Part shown: positions 1 through 11,948 of the stretch, piece after piece
Layout of the letters: each line of letters starts with the position of its first letter
Position numbering within the stretch: the stretch's first letter is position 1
From: Polytrichum commune
Taxonomy: Eukaryota > Streptophyta > Polytrichopsida > Polytrichales > Polytrichaceae
Direction of reading: 5' to 3'
Assembly (NCBI GenBank): GCA_950295325.1
Contig: OX485804.1
Coordinates: 62,898,533-62,962,532 of the forward strand
DNA: 64,000 nt
Program-made: the position numbers and the translations under genes
The notes under the pieces: model-generated
What the model was told of the DNA's origin: nothing
The model's input: only the letters and a program-made list of their open reading frames with translations
Database searches by the model: none

Positions 1-2501
1 ACATCACGCACGACCTCCCAGAGTAGACCGACAAAAAAATCCCAGATTCTCAATAATAGCATCCAACAACTATCAGCCAGTGAGTGTTGTGATAGGGAGT
101 GCACTAGATATTTTCCCAGGGAAGAGGCACTTGCGCTACGAACTGAGTTTTACACTTGTTCTCCACGGATGAGACATGCTAAACAACTCGAGGTCCATGG
201 CCAATTACATGTACTACCTGGATGCTCAACGAAGGTCGTTACCTTGTGTGGTCGCAATGTGTGTGAAAAAGCATGGAGACACATATTTGCCGTCTCCAAA
301 ACGACGTTCTATAGGAACCGTTCAGAATTCAAGAGCGGTATGCGTCCACGCGATCATGGGAACCTAAACATGAAACGGAATCGAATATCCACCCAACAAG
401 CTACTGCAACACTTTCGACTTTATTGGAAGACAAAGCAGATATGATGCCTCACAAGGCTCGCACATTGCCAAATGGCACACGTGTTGTTGAAATGGTATT
501 GCCTCGCGGAACAAAATGGAAGAAGTTTCTGGTTACAATCAATGAGGTAAGCATTCGATATGACCCAATTATCCGCTTTGTATGTGTCGGTCAACCACGA
601 GGTGTGTTTGTGGGTATTTAATAGACACGAATGGGTAATCATTAACATATCATATACGATATGGATCGAGAAGCATGTGAAGTATTATTAATGTTAAGTT
701 ATTTCTATATGTGCAGGTTAATAAGAAATGTGGTGTGCTCCCAATCTCTCTTTCAACTTTGAGCAAAATTCGGAATACCTACTTTAAGCACTACATAAAG
801 AAGAGGGTTGGTGACAATTTTGCTCGTTGTGGGAAGTGTGATTCGTTTTCCGCAATTATACTTCAACATGTGAAAGGTTCAGCTGCACACACAGGGTTTT
901 CGAAACAATTGGAGAAGCACCAAGCGCAGCAAGAATCAGCTCGCAATGCATACCGTTGCATGAGGGCTCTTTCAATTGAGCATCCCCGAAAAGTGTTGAC
1001 GATTATTCACGACAAAATGGATCATGGTAAAACCGCATCTCCTTGTTTTGCCTCCAAGAACAAAGATATTGATATGTTTACAAAGCTACCACTTTATGTA
1101 ACAGGCATGATGGCACATGGACATGGAGATGAGAGATATGCCCACTATGCACTTGACATATACCCTGGAGATTGCAACCATACTGTAGGATCATTCGTGA
1201 GACTTCTACGTGATTTGGAGGAACCACCAATGTCATCATCCCGGAGTCTTTTTCATGGTGCTGGGCGGTCACCTCTTTATCGTGTTGTTCTTCATGGGAG
1301 CGAAATATGTTTGCAAGGGTTACGAGTCCCACCCACGGAGCCCATACCGGCAATTCCTCTTCCACCCATTCTGCACGTTCAGCTTGATAATTGCTGGAAG
1401 GACAACAAGTGTAGGTTCGTAAAGGCATTCTGGTCTATGCTCACGGCGAAAGAAATATTCACGGAGGTACATGTGTCTTATCTATTGGTTGGCCACACCC
1501 ATGACGACATCGATGCATCATTTGGAAGATGGAGTATGGACCTGCGCGAACACGACTACCCCACTATCCCCCTTCTCATGAAATCATACATGGATATGGA
1601 AAAGGTTCCTGTCATTCCACACATGATAGAGGAACTTCCAGATTGGAGATCATACGTTAGGGAGCATATCCCAAGTGGTAAGGAGAAACTCATTGGGCAC
1701 ACAAAGGCTCAACAGTTCAAATTCTATGTCCGAGATGATGGTTGGCATGTTATGCAATACAAAGTGCTTAGCACGCATGAGGAGTGGTTGCCCAAAGACG
1801 GTGTGAAGATGTGGAAATCCAATATAAAAGGGGAGCCCTATCTTCCATCCGGGGACCCCTTTCCTGCACCACCGCGCGGTATGGCAAAACTGGAGGAAGT
1901 GGTTGTGGGACTGCAAGGGTTCATTGACTATTGGCAATCAATATGTGACCATGACACGACAGGAGCATATATGGGTTCACACATGCATATTTTGCAGTAC
2001 TGGATAGGGGTGAAGGAGGCATTAGAGACACCTCTCAGAAACGTATACACTGCTGGGCATGCATTATGGGAGGGATTCTGGCCACGGAGTAGGGTCGAAG
2101 CAGATGCACATCCATTCATGCAGAATGGAGAGCTTCGGGAAGAGCACCAACCGGACGACCATTATGTTGGTCCAGCAAACCTTCGTCCTGCAGCTGCTTT
2201 CCGCATTGCGGATAATGTGCACGAGGGGCATATGCTAATATTGCGTCCCCAAGAACAAGATATAGGTAGACCCATTTGGGTTTGCCGTGTTTTGTCTGGA
2301 CCGAACTTGGCGGTCACGGGAGAGCATCCACGTCAAATACTTGTACAATGGTTCACTCCCACTTCAACCGCCAGAGACCTATCAAAGAAATGGAATGGCT
2401 GGGACTCAAATCCTAACTTCAAGTGGAAACGTGATTTGAAGTACTCCGTTCCCGACTGGCAGCCAATCGATTGCATTTTGGCAGCTTGGCCTCTGCCATA
2501 A
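1..2501 (+). CDS. DUF7869-type transposase-like protein, 5' end outside the window
   Basis: The frame is open from base 1. Exon 1 ends at 546 on a GAG|GTAAGC donor, a phase-0 intron follows (547-716, acceptor GTGCAG), and exon 2 runs 717-2501 with TAA at 2499. The N-terminal part has a CCDREC cysteine cluster followed by the helical stretch that usually precedes DUF7869. The core carries three acidic blocks typical of the family: HDKMDHGK near 1008, QLDNCWKDNK near 1380 and GHTHDDIDASF near 1492. These resemble the acidic residues of an RNase H-fold (DDE/D) nuclease, so a transposase origin is likely, but no activity is shown for the family as far as I know. No terminal repeats were found because the left end lies outside. 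The same frame stays open after the stop to 2699, so this copy may be slightly truncated. Family assignment is firm; function is inference. Confidence 0.8.
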
Positions 2502-2699
2502 CATGAAGATGTGGAGCCCTTAAAGGTTACAATCCCAATAGAGCAAATTGGATTTGCCAAAGATAATCTTCGACGTTGTTCAACAGCTGAGCGTGGGAAC
2601 ATGGTGGGTGGGGTGGACGTCAAGGAGTCTAGTGGGCAACAGGGAGGCCGTGGACATGGAACTGGTAGACGTAAGTCTGGGGGACGCGCATCCCGGTGA
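2502..2699 (+). other. In-frame continuation after the TAA stop
   Basis: The frame of the DUF7869 gene continues for 65 codons after TAA at 2499-2501 and closes at TGA 2697-2699. The translated tail is basic and Gly/Arg-rich near its end (GRRKSGGRASR). A single nonsense change in a once longer protein would explain it. It could also be chance, because a strong GTAAGT donor lies at about 2671. Confidence 0.4.
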
Positions 2700-3085
2700 T
2701 CAAAGCCACCGGAATCCAAGGGCATACGGAATTAGAGGAGCAAGTGTGAAGATCCTAGTGTTTTGTGGTAGGTGATAGGGCGGTCCTTTTTGAACCGAAC
2801 GAAGGATTTATTTGTTGATACTTGCAATATTGCTATATGTGCACATTGCAACCAATGACATACCTCCATGTGTGGTGTACACGCATTAATGTAATGTATA
2901 CAAACCACAATGTAGGGCTTTTGAACATTAATTTCCTCGCATTTTCGAGAATGTGTCATGCCCCAAGCTACATATGTGATGTGTAATGTTGTACTTTGCC
3001 AACTAATAATGAATATTGTGAGTATTGTGTGTAAGCGGTGTACAATAGTCAACGTTATGTCCCAAACACGGGCATTTGTACGAAG
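2700..3085. other. Downstream sequence, no gene seen
   Basis: AT-rich flank of the DUF7869 gene. No coding potential or RNA gene recognised; it may hold the 3' UTR. Confidence 0.5.
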
Positions 3086-3280
3086 AAGTTCCCGATGAAC
3101 GTTCCCACGTTCATCACGTTCCCAACTGAGTTCACACACACGTTCCCATGTTCCCAATCTAGTTCCCTGCACGTTCCCATGTTCCCACTGAAGTTCCCAT
3201 AAACGTTCCTATGTTCCCACTCAAGTTCCCATGAACGTTCCCGGGGTCCAGATGGTGTTCACATACACGTTCCCACGTTG
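3086..3280. repeat. Imperfect minisatellite, about 31-bp unit rich in GTTCCC
   Basis: Five to six degenerate copies built around ACGTTCCCATGTTCCCA followed by a variable half ending in AGTTCCC. The best copies lie at about 3130-3235 and the array fades at both ends. It sits just downstream of the DUF7869 gene. Confidence 0.7.
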
Positions 3281-3570
3281 AATTTTGGTCAAACTTCACG
3301 TGTTTTGCAATTTTGGGACTCCCAAAAGTGCCATAATGTTTAATATCATGTTATAGGTGATTTAGGTAGTGCAAAGTCAAAATCAAATAATATTGGTATA
3401 TTTTAGAATTTATGATTTGTGTTTTTATTGCGTTATATTTGGATAGCTACACTATTTATAAATTTTATATGAATATTGACATGTACCATGGAGGGGGGCA
3501 CTAAAATTTGTAACCTACATGTTCACTTTAAGGAATCATTTTCATAATAACAATAATGAAATGTTGAATA

Positions 3571-3810
3571 AGGTAGAGAGGTCTTAAATGGGTTATTTTA
3601 TGACTAGCCCACTTCTCCTAGGATATGAAACATGTGATTAGGACGATATGGTTAGCAAGCCTAAACTGAGACCGTAGCAACTATCCTCATAATTTTGGAG
3701 CTCAATATATATATATATATATATATATATTGGAGATTCCCATACTCATGAAATGGTCATATACAGTAGGCCCCTTGATAATATTGCCTATTGAGGTTAG
3801 AGCCTCTCTC
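3571..3810 (+). repeat. Dispersed repeat family A, copy 1
   Basis: Starts with GGTAGAGAGGTCTTAAATGG and shares long blocks (GACTAGCCC, CTTCTCCTAGGATATGAAAC, TTTGGAGCTCA) with copies at 23811-24185 (+), 19780-20060 (-) and 27040-27440 (-). A TA microsatellite at about 3704-3730 interrupts it. No coding capacity. Confidence 0.75.
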
Positions 3811-4008
3811 CACTCCTAGGGGATGGACTCTTCATACCACATATGAACTAACATGAGTGTTAGAAGGGGTATTATTTGAGGCATTAGATGTACAAAAGGC
3901 GGCCCTCATGTGTTCAGATTAGCATAGCAACCAATGTGTTAGTTTCATCCAATTCACACTTTCATACATTTTTTGGTCGTATGGGTAATACTCCTCAATG
4001 GCTACTAT

Positions 4009-5214
4009 GGGCCAAGTTCCATGTGCCGGTCCCGGTCCGTTTTTTTTAAATAAATGGGTGGGCTGGTGAAAAGAGGGTGGTGCCATGTGCCCATCCTTCT
4101 CACCCAAGGACCAGTACCCCCCATGGATGGGTGTCCCACATTTTGTGTTGTGCAAAAACAGGTGCCAAAGGACTGGCGGTCCTAACGGTCACAAGAAGGA
4201 CATGTGCCGGTTAGAAAGCTCTGGTGACCGAATTGGCCGGTCACTTAGGGTACACCCTTGGATACTAAAAGCCACTTTGTTCTTCAAGTCCTTTCTTTTG
4301 AGGAGTACTCTTAGGGAACGTGTATTTTATGATGTTTTTAGAATCTAGATCTTAACTATGTATATATATAAGGCAAACAAAGCAAAGGAAACACTCATGA
4401 AATATTTAAAAGACTATTTTGGTATCATTTAGGTGTCACAGTTTAGTTTTATTAAAACAAACACATGATTATTTCACTTTATGTAGTGGTTACATTGACT
4501 ATTAGATTATCAATTAGGGATATAAACTTAAAAAAATTCCCTATGTATCAGTACATGCAATGTTGACAACCACTCGCCTCATACCAATTACCCGAACAAC
4601 AATCCGGCAGTGAGTAGGCCATTTACTTACCAAAACTAGGGGCACTTGGGTATAGTCCACACTCTTGCATTTATTTTTTTTTAAATTAGTGTAACTTGAA
4701 ATTTACAATGTACTCAACATTAATCAAAATTGTTGACATTCTTAGATTAATTATGATATAAATATAGGTTGTCCTACTATAGCCTTTTACTCAATCTTGG
4801 CCAAGGTAATCATAATATTCATGGATAGGGTCAATAAGCTAAATCACATATTGACAATCACATTAGGAATCTCTCCTCTATAATAATTTGTATTTCCATA
4901 GATGACAATATTACCAACCTACGCATATCAACAACACATAATTTGGAATTCATTCAATAAATGTATGGAAATTGATGTGCAAATCAAATATGAAAACTGA
5001 AATGATGATGACCTCCATTGCTGGTGACCTTCATAAAGTGTCGTGTCTTATCACTCACCAAATTTAGTTAGAAAGTAGGAAATCGAATTAAACCGGCACC
5101 CCACATAGAAGTACCCCTCCATAAGATGGGTGACATTACCCATTTTTTGAATGATGTCACCCATTTCTCATGCATTTAAAAAACGAACCGGGACCAACAC
5201 ATGGAACTTGGCCC
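4009..5214. mobile_element. Non-autonomous inverted-repeat DNA element, 1206 bp
   Basis: The left end starts GGGCCAAGTTCCATGTG and the right end is its inverted copy, ending CACATGGAACTTGGCCC. The inverted similarity extends about 45 bp with few differences, through GGTCCCGGT and the poly-T/poly-A next to it. TAT flanks both ends (4006-4008 and 5215-5217), which fits a 3-bp target duplication. GGGCC-type ends with a 3-bp duplication suggest the PIF/Harbinger group, although TAT is not its usual TTA/TAA. No transposase ORF is present inside. Confidence 0.75.
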
Positions 5215-5219
5215 TATGT

Positions 5220-5500
5220 CCATTCTTGTTACGGTTTGCATTTTGGCACACTAAATATCATATATTAGTGTAATGCAATACCAAGGCAACACTCGTGAGT
5301 CCACCTCCTCATTGTCCATGCAATTTTTGATCCAAGCACTGCTCTTGAACTTTGTGTCAATACTTGGCGTTTGGATGAACTAAAAGTAGGTTGAAAGCAA
5401 TACTTGTAAACTTAATCATAAGAAGTGCCACTGTAAAAGTTACCACGTGGACATAAAATACCATATGACACTAAATACAATATTTAGTGTAGACAACAAC
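5220..5500 (-). repeat. Dispersed repeat family B, degraded copy 1
   Basis: The block at 5418-5490, with GTGGACATAAAATACCATA and TGACACTAAATACAAT, matches the plus-strand text of the copy at 29690-30075 and the reverse complement of the copy at 20480-21050. Boundaries are approximate. Confidence 0.55.
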
Positions 5501-6954
5501 CGTGTTTTTTTTAACAAATGTGGACAAGGATCGCCAACAACATGCAACAACTTGATAGATATTTGGGACCCGATACAACATTTACGCATCCGATGATGTA
5601 GACGAGATAATTATCAATCAATGATGCTCGAGATCACATAGACATTGATCTAGCCAACATTACATTCGAGCATTTGTGTACGCTTGCACATGACCCTCTT
5701 GGAAATGCCAATATCATTATATGATGGACTAACTATTTCAGAATCGAGCTATTTAACCCCTAATGTCACATGAGACCATAATTTGGTCATGCATAATTCG
5801 TTATGACCTCTTTGACATCAGTTTAGATGATTTTTGGATTGTTTCAACTACTCTTGTTCATGTGTGGGTCTGCTATGTCCTATGACGTGGATAAATTTGA
5901 TTCGACATAGTTAGTTATTTTTTTGGAGTAATTTGAATGTGGGAGTGTGTTCTCAATTGGTTTATAGTGGAGCTAGTTCATGAACGCCTAGGGGCAACAT
6001 ATCGTAAACATGTTTTTGTGTTGATCCTTATGTGCAAAATGATTCCCAATTGATATGAAAATGTGCATGACACTCAAACGCAACATATTCTAAACATCTA
6101 TCATTGGAATGTTTAGTTGGACATGTGCCGGTGAGTGTCAATCCATGTGGAAGGTGCGCGATTGTGGCACCTCTCAAGACCACTATTGACATTCCTATTA
6201 TAATCTCCTACATAACAAAACTTCAATGTTTAAAATTCGGACTATGAGTAGTCACCTCTAACTTGTAAACATCTCTATGGTTGGATTTTCTTTGTGAATG
6301 CATCAAAGAGCTAAGTCTAAGCATATGCCTTAAAGCTTTAGTTTTTATTTTTTGTATTTCTAAAACTAATAAATAAAGCAGTGTCAACTTCAATTTCATG
6401 TCAAGCATAAATTATGTAATTGATGTCTTTTCCTTGTAACCACACACTCTAAACTTCATAATATCCACCTCCTTAATGTCACTCCTTCTCTTATATTTTG
6501 AAGCCTTAGGGAACGGATGTTCTCAATTTCAATCTCACTCCTTGTTGTCATGTTTCCCTCCCGTATATCACGGTTGTTTGACATTAAAATGAATCACCAA
6601 AGAATTCAAACCACACGCTTGCACGCATCACATTGCCATCATTGTAGTCATTGTCATTATTACAATGTTGACTTTGTGTTATTTCCTTAATGTCACATGC
6701 TACACCGATTCTCTTCTATCACACATCCATGTTACCACTACAAAACTCCTTAATATCAAATGTTTGCCACAAGCGTGATATTATGGGGATTCAAGTGTGG
6801 TAGGAGGTCCAACAATAGGCTCAAGTTCATACGAAACTACTATTTATCTCAATCAAACTATGTTATTCTTATAAGTCGATTTTTTTTTCTGCCATACGTA
6901 ACTTAGTGTCAATGTTAGTAAGTTTTCCGAGGGACACTTCTTGCAATGAAATCA
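5501..6954. other. AT-rich intergenic DNA, no gene seen
   Basis: No long frame, RNA gene or clear repeat boundary recognised. The short ORF at 6223-6408 (-) lies in AT-rich sequence without domain similarity. Confidence 0.5.
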
Positions 6955-7173
6955 GGGAATTGTTAAATCGCGACCACGTAGTTTCGTTAAAAATAAAAAT
7001 GACCATAGAGACGTGTCACCCGGTCACATGACCTGTCAAAATTTGATTTCTCATGGCACACATAAAGAGGAGTGATTGAATGAATAAACATGGCCAACGT
7101 GGATGACAAAATCAAAGCCTAACATATTGAATGTGGTCTTTTTAACCAATGTGTGGTCAATTTAACAATCCCC
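6955..7173 (-). mobile_element. MITE family C, copy 1, about 219 bp
   Basis: Ends are inverted: GGGAATTGTTAAATCGCGACCAC on the left and GTGGTCAATTTAACAATCCCC on the right. The reverse complement aligns over its whole length with 31471-31707, including CAAATTTTGACAGG and GGTTAAAA blocks. There is no coding capacity and the target duplication is not obvious. Confidence 0.75.
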
Positions 7174-7350
7174 TAAAGTTAAACTGGTTCCATCTATACA
7201 CCGACGACATTCATCCACCCTCGAAGGCGCGAAGCATCCGTCCTTTCTGCGGCGCCGCATAGCCATCTCCAATTAGGGTTCAGGGTTTTAGGGTTTAGGA
7301 ATTGGAGCCCTTGTTTGTTCGCCATATATTGGTCGAACAAGGCCGTGGAG
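7174..7350 (+). promoter_or_regulatory. Possible transcript leader with telo-box and splice donor
   Basis: GC-richer than its surroundings. It contains TTTTAGGGTTTAGG, a telo-box-like motif (TTAGGGTTT) common in plant 5' leaders, followed by a strong donor GGAG|GTAAGT at about 7350. No ATG-initiated frame of note follows, so any transcript would be non-coding or begin translation in a later exon that I could not find. Confidence 0.3.
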
Positions 7351-9468
7351 GTAAGTCAGTGCAATGTGTTTTCAGTTGTGTTGTGTCCGTGTTCAGTAGT
7401 CTCTCATGTTTTGTATTGGGTTATCGCCCTCTGTTCCTGTTTGTTTTGTTGTGTTTTTGGATGAGTAGGGTTCGCTGTCCGTGTTTTTAGATTACAGCAG
7501 GGGTGATGACTTCAATTAGATGTATGAGGTGGTTCACCATCGCTGATCTTAACCCATTGAGGCATAATCCATTCTAAACTGACCTGCTATAGTTGTAAGT
7601 TTCCTGTTTGTAGGGTTGTTGTTCTGGGATGGTAAGAAAGAGGTTGCGGTATCATATGATGACGAAAATACTGCAACAAAATGAAGCTACTGCTTTGGAT
7701 TACTAATATTTAAGTCTCTGATGATACTGTTCCCCTTGACATTTCAAGTTGAAGTTGAAACATCTGTGCAATGATTTGAAAAAATTCCTCGTACTGAATG
7801 CCGAAGGCATGACAGACTACTATACACCCATAGAATATGAGCACATTTAGGGTTTCTGGCTCTTGCTGGAGATGATGATCGCAATTGGTCCGTGTTTCTG
7901 AATGTGCTTTCCAGCCGAATGAAGTCACACCAGCGAGTTTTGCCTTCTGATCCCTATATTACATCCGAAAAGGGACCTAAAAGTTTGACTTCTCAGTTGA
8001 TTTTAAGTGCTGTGGAGATGAATTCGGTTCCCAACAATAATAGATTCAACACTTTATCATTTGGCAACTTACTCGCCACTTGATCATTATTGGATTTTAC
8101 ATTTTATTACCACTATGCTAAAATGTGCCAAAAACATAATATGGAACTTTGAGACACTATGGAAATATAGCTCAATGTGAATGGATTTTCTGGACCTCCC
8201 TGCAGTTGTGAACCATAATATTTATCCATATTTCGCAACCGGAGAGATATAATCCATGTCCTGCTCATTTGGAAATGACACTGTTCTAAAAGTTGCAAAA
8301 TAATGAATTAGTAGCAATGCGGACTACAATGTGCACGGTTTCATATCCGCAGTGCCGATTTGGCGCGACAGATCGTTTTATTTCGTCTACGTACTCTTGA
8401 TTTGGTGTATGGTTTGCTCCTGTGGATACTCTTTGAATGTGCTTCACTATGCTTTGGTTTCATGTTAGTGGATGCCTGTGTGGGTTTTGTATGCACTAAG
8501 GAGTACGAGAGGTTTTTCATTGTGGTCAACATCAATTGGCTATGGTAATGGATCACGTCACTATTTGAATTCACAGATCACGCCAACTTTGGAAAATCAA
8601 ACTTCATGTAATCAATGGATGGGACACCGTGGCACGAATCTGAATGTGAAGAACATTCAACTTCTGAAACAAGTTTTTGGTGACCAGATTGAGAAGGCGT
8701 TTCCGAAAAGTTTCATACGAAGGTGGTATGAATGATTATTGAAGTACCAGTAACCATGGTGCATCAGTACCAACAGTGAATTGGACCACTCAAAAGAAAG
8801 AACCTAAAGAACCGGAATTGTGATGCAAAGATGCATATTTCCTGGATTTCACAGTTTGTAATCGTAGTCTAGACTGTAACTCGCACAACTAATTTGCCTG
8901 TACAGTTTGGCAAGCACAACGGCTACGATTCCTAACGCGAACCAGTGTGTTCAAATATGAATTCGAGGATTTATACTGAAGGTATCGTAAGACTTTTTCA
9001 CTGTTACGAATAGTGAAGTAAACAATGAGTTGATGTCGTACCCTATCACCTCTAAAAGAATGTGATGTCTTGTGGTAAGGAGAATGTAAGTATCTGCAAT
9101 GTCATTTACAGTTTCGAATACCCAAGCACTGAACACAGATTAATTAGGTCTTTACACGATGAGAAAATGCGGAGAGTTTCTGGAGCTCTGGTATTGAGAT
9201 TTGACTGACGGTTATATTTCTCATTTAATGCTGTAGAGGGGTGCTCTATTCGATTTCAGAGTGTGGAATGCAAGTCTACATGGAATTTAAAGGCCTCAGC
9301 TAGTGTAGGACTCACACATGGCAGTAAAGTGGGGATTTTAAATGTAACTAGCGTTCTATACGGGATAGAAAAACGGACACTGACATATTCCGAAACAGAA
9401 CAAGGTTGCAGTGCAAGAGGCTGTAAGGTTCAAGGGGATACCTGGTTACGGTATGTAGCAGAAAACTA
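7351..9468. other. Low-repeat DNA, no gene recognised
   Basis: Balanced composition and few recognisable repeats. Several frames of 60-90 codons occur (for example 8472-8735 +), but none shows a known domain or convincing splice-linked neighbours. It could be the body of an unannotated non-coding transcript. Confidence 0.4.
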
Positions 9469-10436
9469 CAGTCAAGACTCTAAATCTCACAGGTCGGGAG
9501 TAGCAAAAAAATAGCATATATAGAATTATGACAAGTAACACTTATAGAATTCATACTGATGATTCATAATATTTATAGAAATAAGACTTAAAATTTCCGA
9601 AAATGAAGAACAAAACAGTTTATAAACATAAAAAGTGATAATACATAACAACTAGACTAATTGAAAGAAATAATCTATATAGTAGTAACTTGACGAGATT
9701 CTTCCAACTAAACTAACCAAAAGAAAGAGTCTATAGTAGTATGATGAGAAGCTTCCAAATGATGAGATGAAACTTCCTTCTCAAGTCCTTGAATGCTCAT
9801 GATGTGTGATAGGGCATCATTTGGTCTTTGTACAAAGTATTTCTTCAAAGTCTCTAGAGAACGCTGAGCAATACTAAATCCTACAACTTCTTCTACCACA
9901 TCAACCGTAACCTCATCAACATCAATTTCTTGATGTATAGAGGAATACATATCCAAAAACTCCTCATTGGTAGGTTCATAGGGGTTGTTTAAATCAAATT
10001 CCATCTCATAATTGAGGTATTCATGAGCATTCATCACGTCACCCACCTCACTATCAGATGACAACAACGTCAGTTGATGAAGTAGAGTAGCAACTTCATC
10101 AACCTCTACCAAGCGCCTAGCTTCCTCTATCTCCCTCTCAATAGAGATCGAAAGAACACCCGTGTGCCTCCAACAATTTTGAATTGTTCGCAAAGAATAT
10201 GGGATAAATGTGATTACATGTTTAAAATGTATGCTCTCATATATTATTACCTTGATTTTCTTAGAATTAACACTTATAGAGGTGTAATTAACAAAGAAGG
10301 GAGTAGAGCATGTTATAACACTTTACACATAACACTCACTAGTCTTACCAATTGTGTTTTTGTAGGGGAGTAAAATTTTCTTAACATATATGAAATTATA
10401 ACGCTTATAGGGGTAACACTTATAGAGTCTTGACTG
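9469..10436. mobile_element. Internally deleted pogo/Tigger-like Tc1-mariner element, 968 bp
   Basis: Ends are CAGTCAAGACTCTA (left) and its inverse TAGAGTCTTGACTG (right), each flanked by TA at 9467-9468 and 10437-10438, the Tc1/mariner target duplication. Shared subterminal motifs ACACTTATAGA lie inside both ends. It encloses the 3' end of a Tigger-type transposase gene on the minus strand but lacks the DNA-binding and most of the catalytic part. Confidence 0.85.
9708..10193 (-). pseudogene. C-terminal fragment of Tigger/pogo transposase
   Basis: The 161-codon frame begins with TIQNCWRHTG, matching the helix just after the DDE domain in Tigger/CENP-B-like proteins (xIxNCWxxTG). An acidic tail follows, ending FFWLV. 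The CENP-B/HTH N-terminus and the DDE core are missing, so it cannot act as a transposase. It fills most of the 968-bp element and therefore looks like the residue of an internal deletion, not a separate gene. Confidence 0.75.
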
Positions 10437-10438
10437 TA

Positions 10439-11948
10439 TCAAGTTCGCTATCTCAGTTACTATTCCTGCTGGATTCCCAAAATTCTATCTGACTAAACTA
10501 GGAAAACCTTGAAATTACTATTATACATCTTTCATCAGATTTCACAGCGATGAACCACAGTAGTTCGCATCAAAGTCAAAATTAATTTGCTCCCTCACGA
10601 CATAGTTCATCACTAAGCTTTTTACATAAGTAAGTAATTGCTGAAACCGCATTTGGTCTGGATTCTGGAAAACGTCAATTGCAATACAAATTGTAAGTTT
10701 TGATGATTGAGATCATTGTGACTTTACATCATTCAGGTTAAACTGGTTAAAAGAATACATACAATCTAAATCTACTGTATTCCTACAGTAATAAACAAGG
10801 AGAGATAACTTTATCGACAGGCACGATGAGATAACTAGAAACCTCAAAGAGCACGCTCTCAAGATAACCGTGACCAACATCAAAGGACCAACAATTACAT
10901 ACATTCGGCACTACTTGATTGAACAGATTTCAGAACCGAAAACCCATTCTCTTTATGGCTAATAATGATTACACCCAAAAAAGGAGTAACTGGAATCCAT
11001 TCCACTTTGAGCCCAACTGCCAGTGTTAACAACCCAGCTGCAACCGAGAGATAGATTCACTGGTTTGAACTCTGGGTTGAAAAATAGGTCTGTGTACACA
11101 CATAATCGAGATTCGACAGGCTGGAGGAAAGCTTGGCGGCGCTCCGCAATAGCAAGAATATAGTTCTGTATAACCCTTCCTTCAACACCCTCTTGATCCT
11201 CTCTGGTCTCTCGCATTCGAATTTCGAATGCCCTTCGCAATTGTCGAGGTCACCACTTTTTCTTTCCTAACTTCCCACACCACGAAGATTTAAGTACCTG
11301 ATCTCTGCAGGGTTAACATCTCGTTAGCCTTCGTCCCTGCACTGTTGCCCTGCAAGTTTCACTGTTGGATCACGCTATGTTAGGTAGAGTTGTTTGCATT
11401 GTTGCATTAAGTGCGAGTTTAGTGATCGACTTGCAGGGAAAACATACGGAGCGGCTACTTCGCATACATGTGCCCTACAGCTCAGCCCAAACAGATAATC
11501 TTGTAGCAGTATGGTGCAAATCCTTCTCGTTCTTACGTGATGGTGACTTTTGGTCTTGAGAGCGTTTGTTAGGCCAGAGCGGAATATGATGTTCTTGTTC
11601 TCGGAATATCATTGTTCTACTAGTTGCCAGTTTCGGTGTTGCATCGTAGGATAGCGCTGTCGGCATTGAAAATAGTACTGAAAGTATAGTGATCGGCTTC
11701 GAAAAGCATTCGGAGACAGTGGTTAGTCTGTGTGATGGTGGATTTTGACCTTGAGAGGGTTCGTTGGGTTATGGAGCAGTGATCGGAGCATATGATCTCC
11801 TTCTTGTTTGAGGTCCATGTTGCGAGAGAGGAATTATTTTTTTGAGGCAGCGATGCACCGGGGATGCAGTTTTCTTAGTGAGGTTGTATATTAAGAAATT
11901 TTTGAATGCTATAAGCTTGACGAGGTCGAAGGAAGGGAAGTAGTGTTG
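10439..11948. other. Low-repeat DNA, no gene recognised
   Basis: No domain-bearing frame. The 93-codon minus frame at 10959-11240 and the 64-codon plus frame at 11365-11559 have no family resemblance. The composition becomes GC-richer toward the ORF at 11949. Confidence 0.4.

Noticed and set aside
3704-3731. TA run considered as a promoter or terminator
   Set aside because: Simple microsatellite inside repeat family A.
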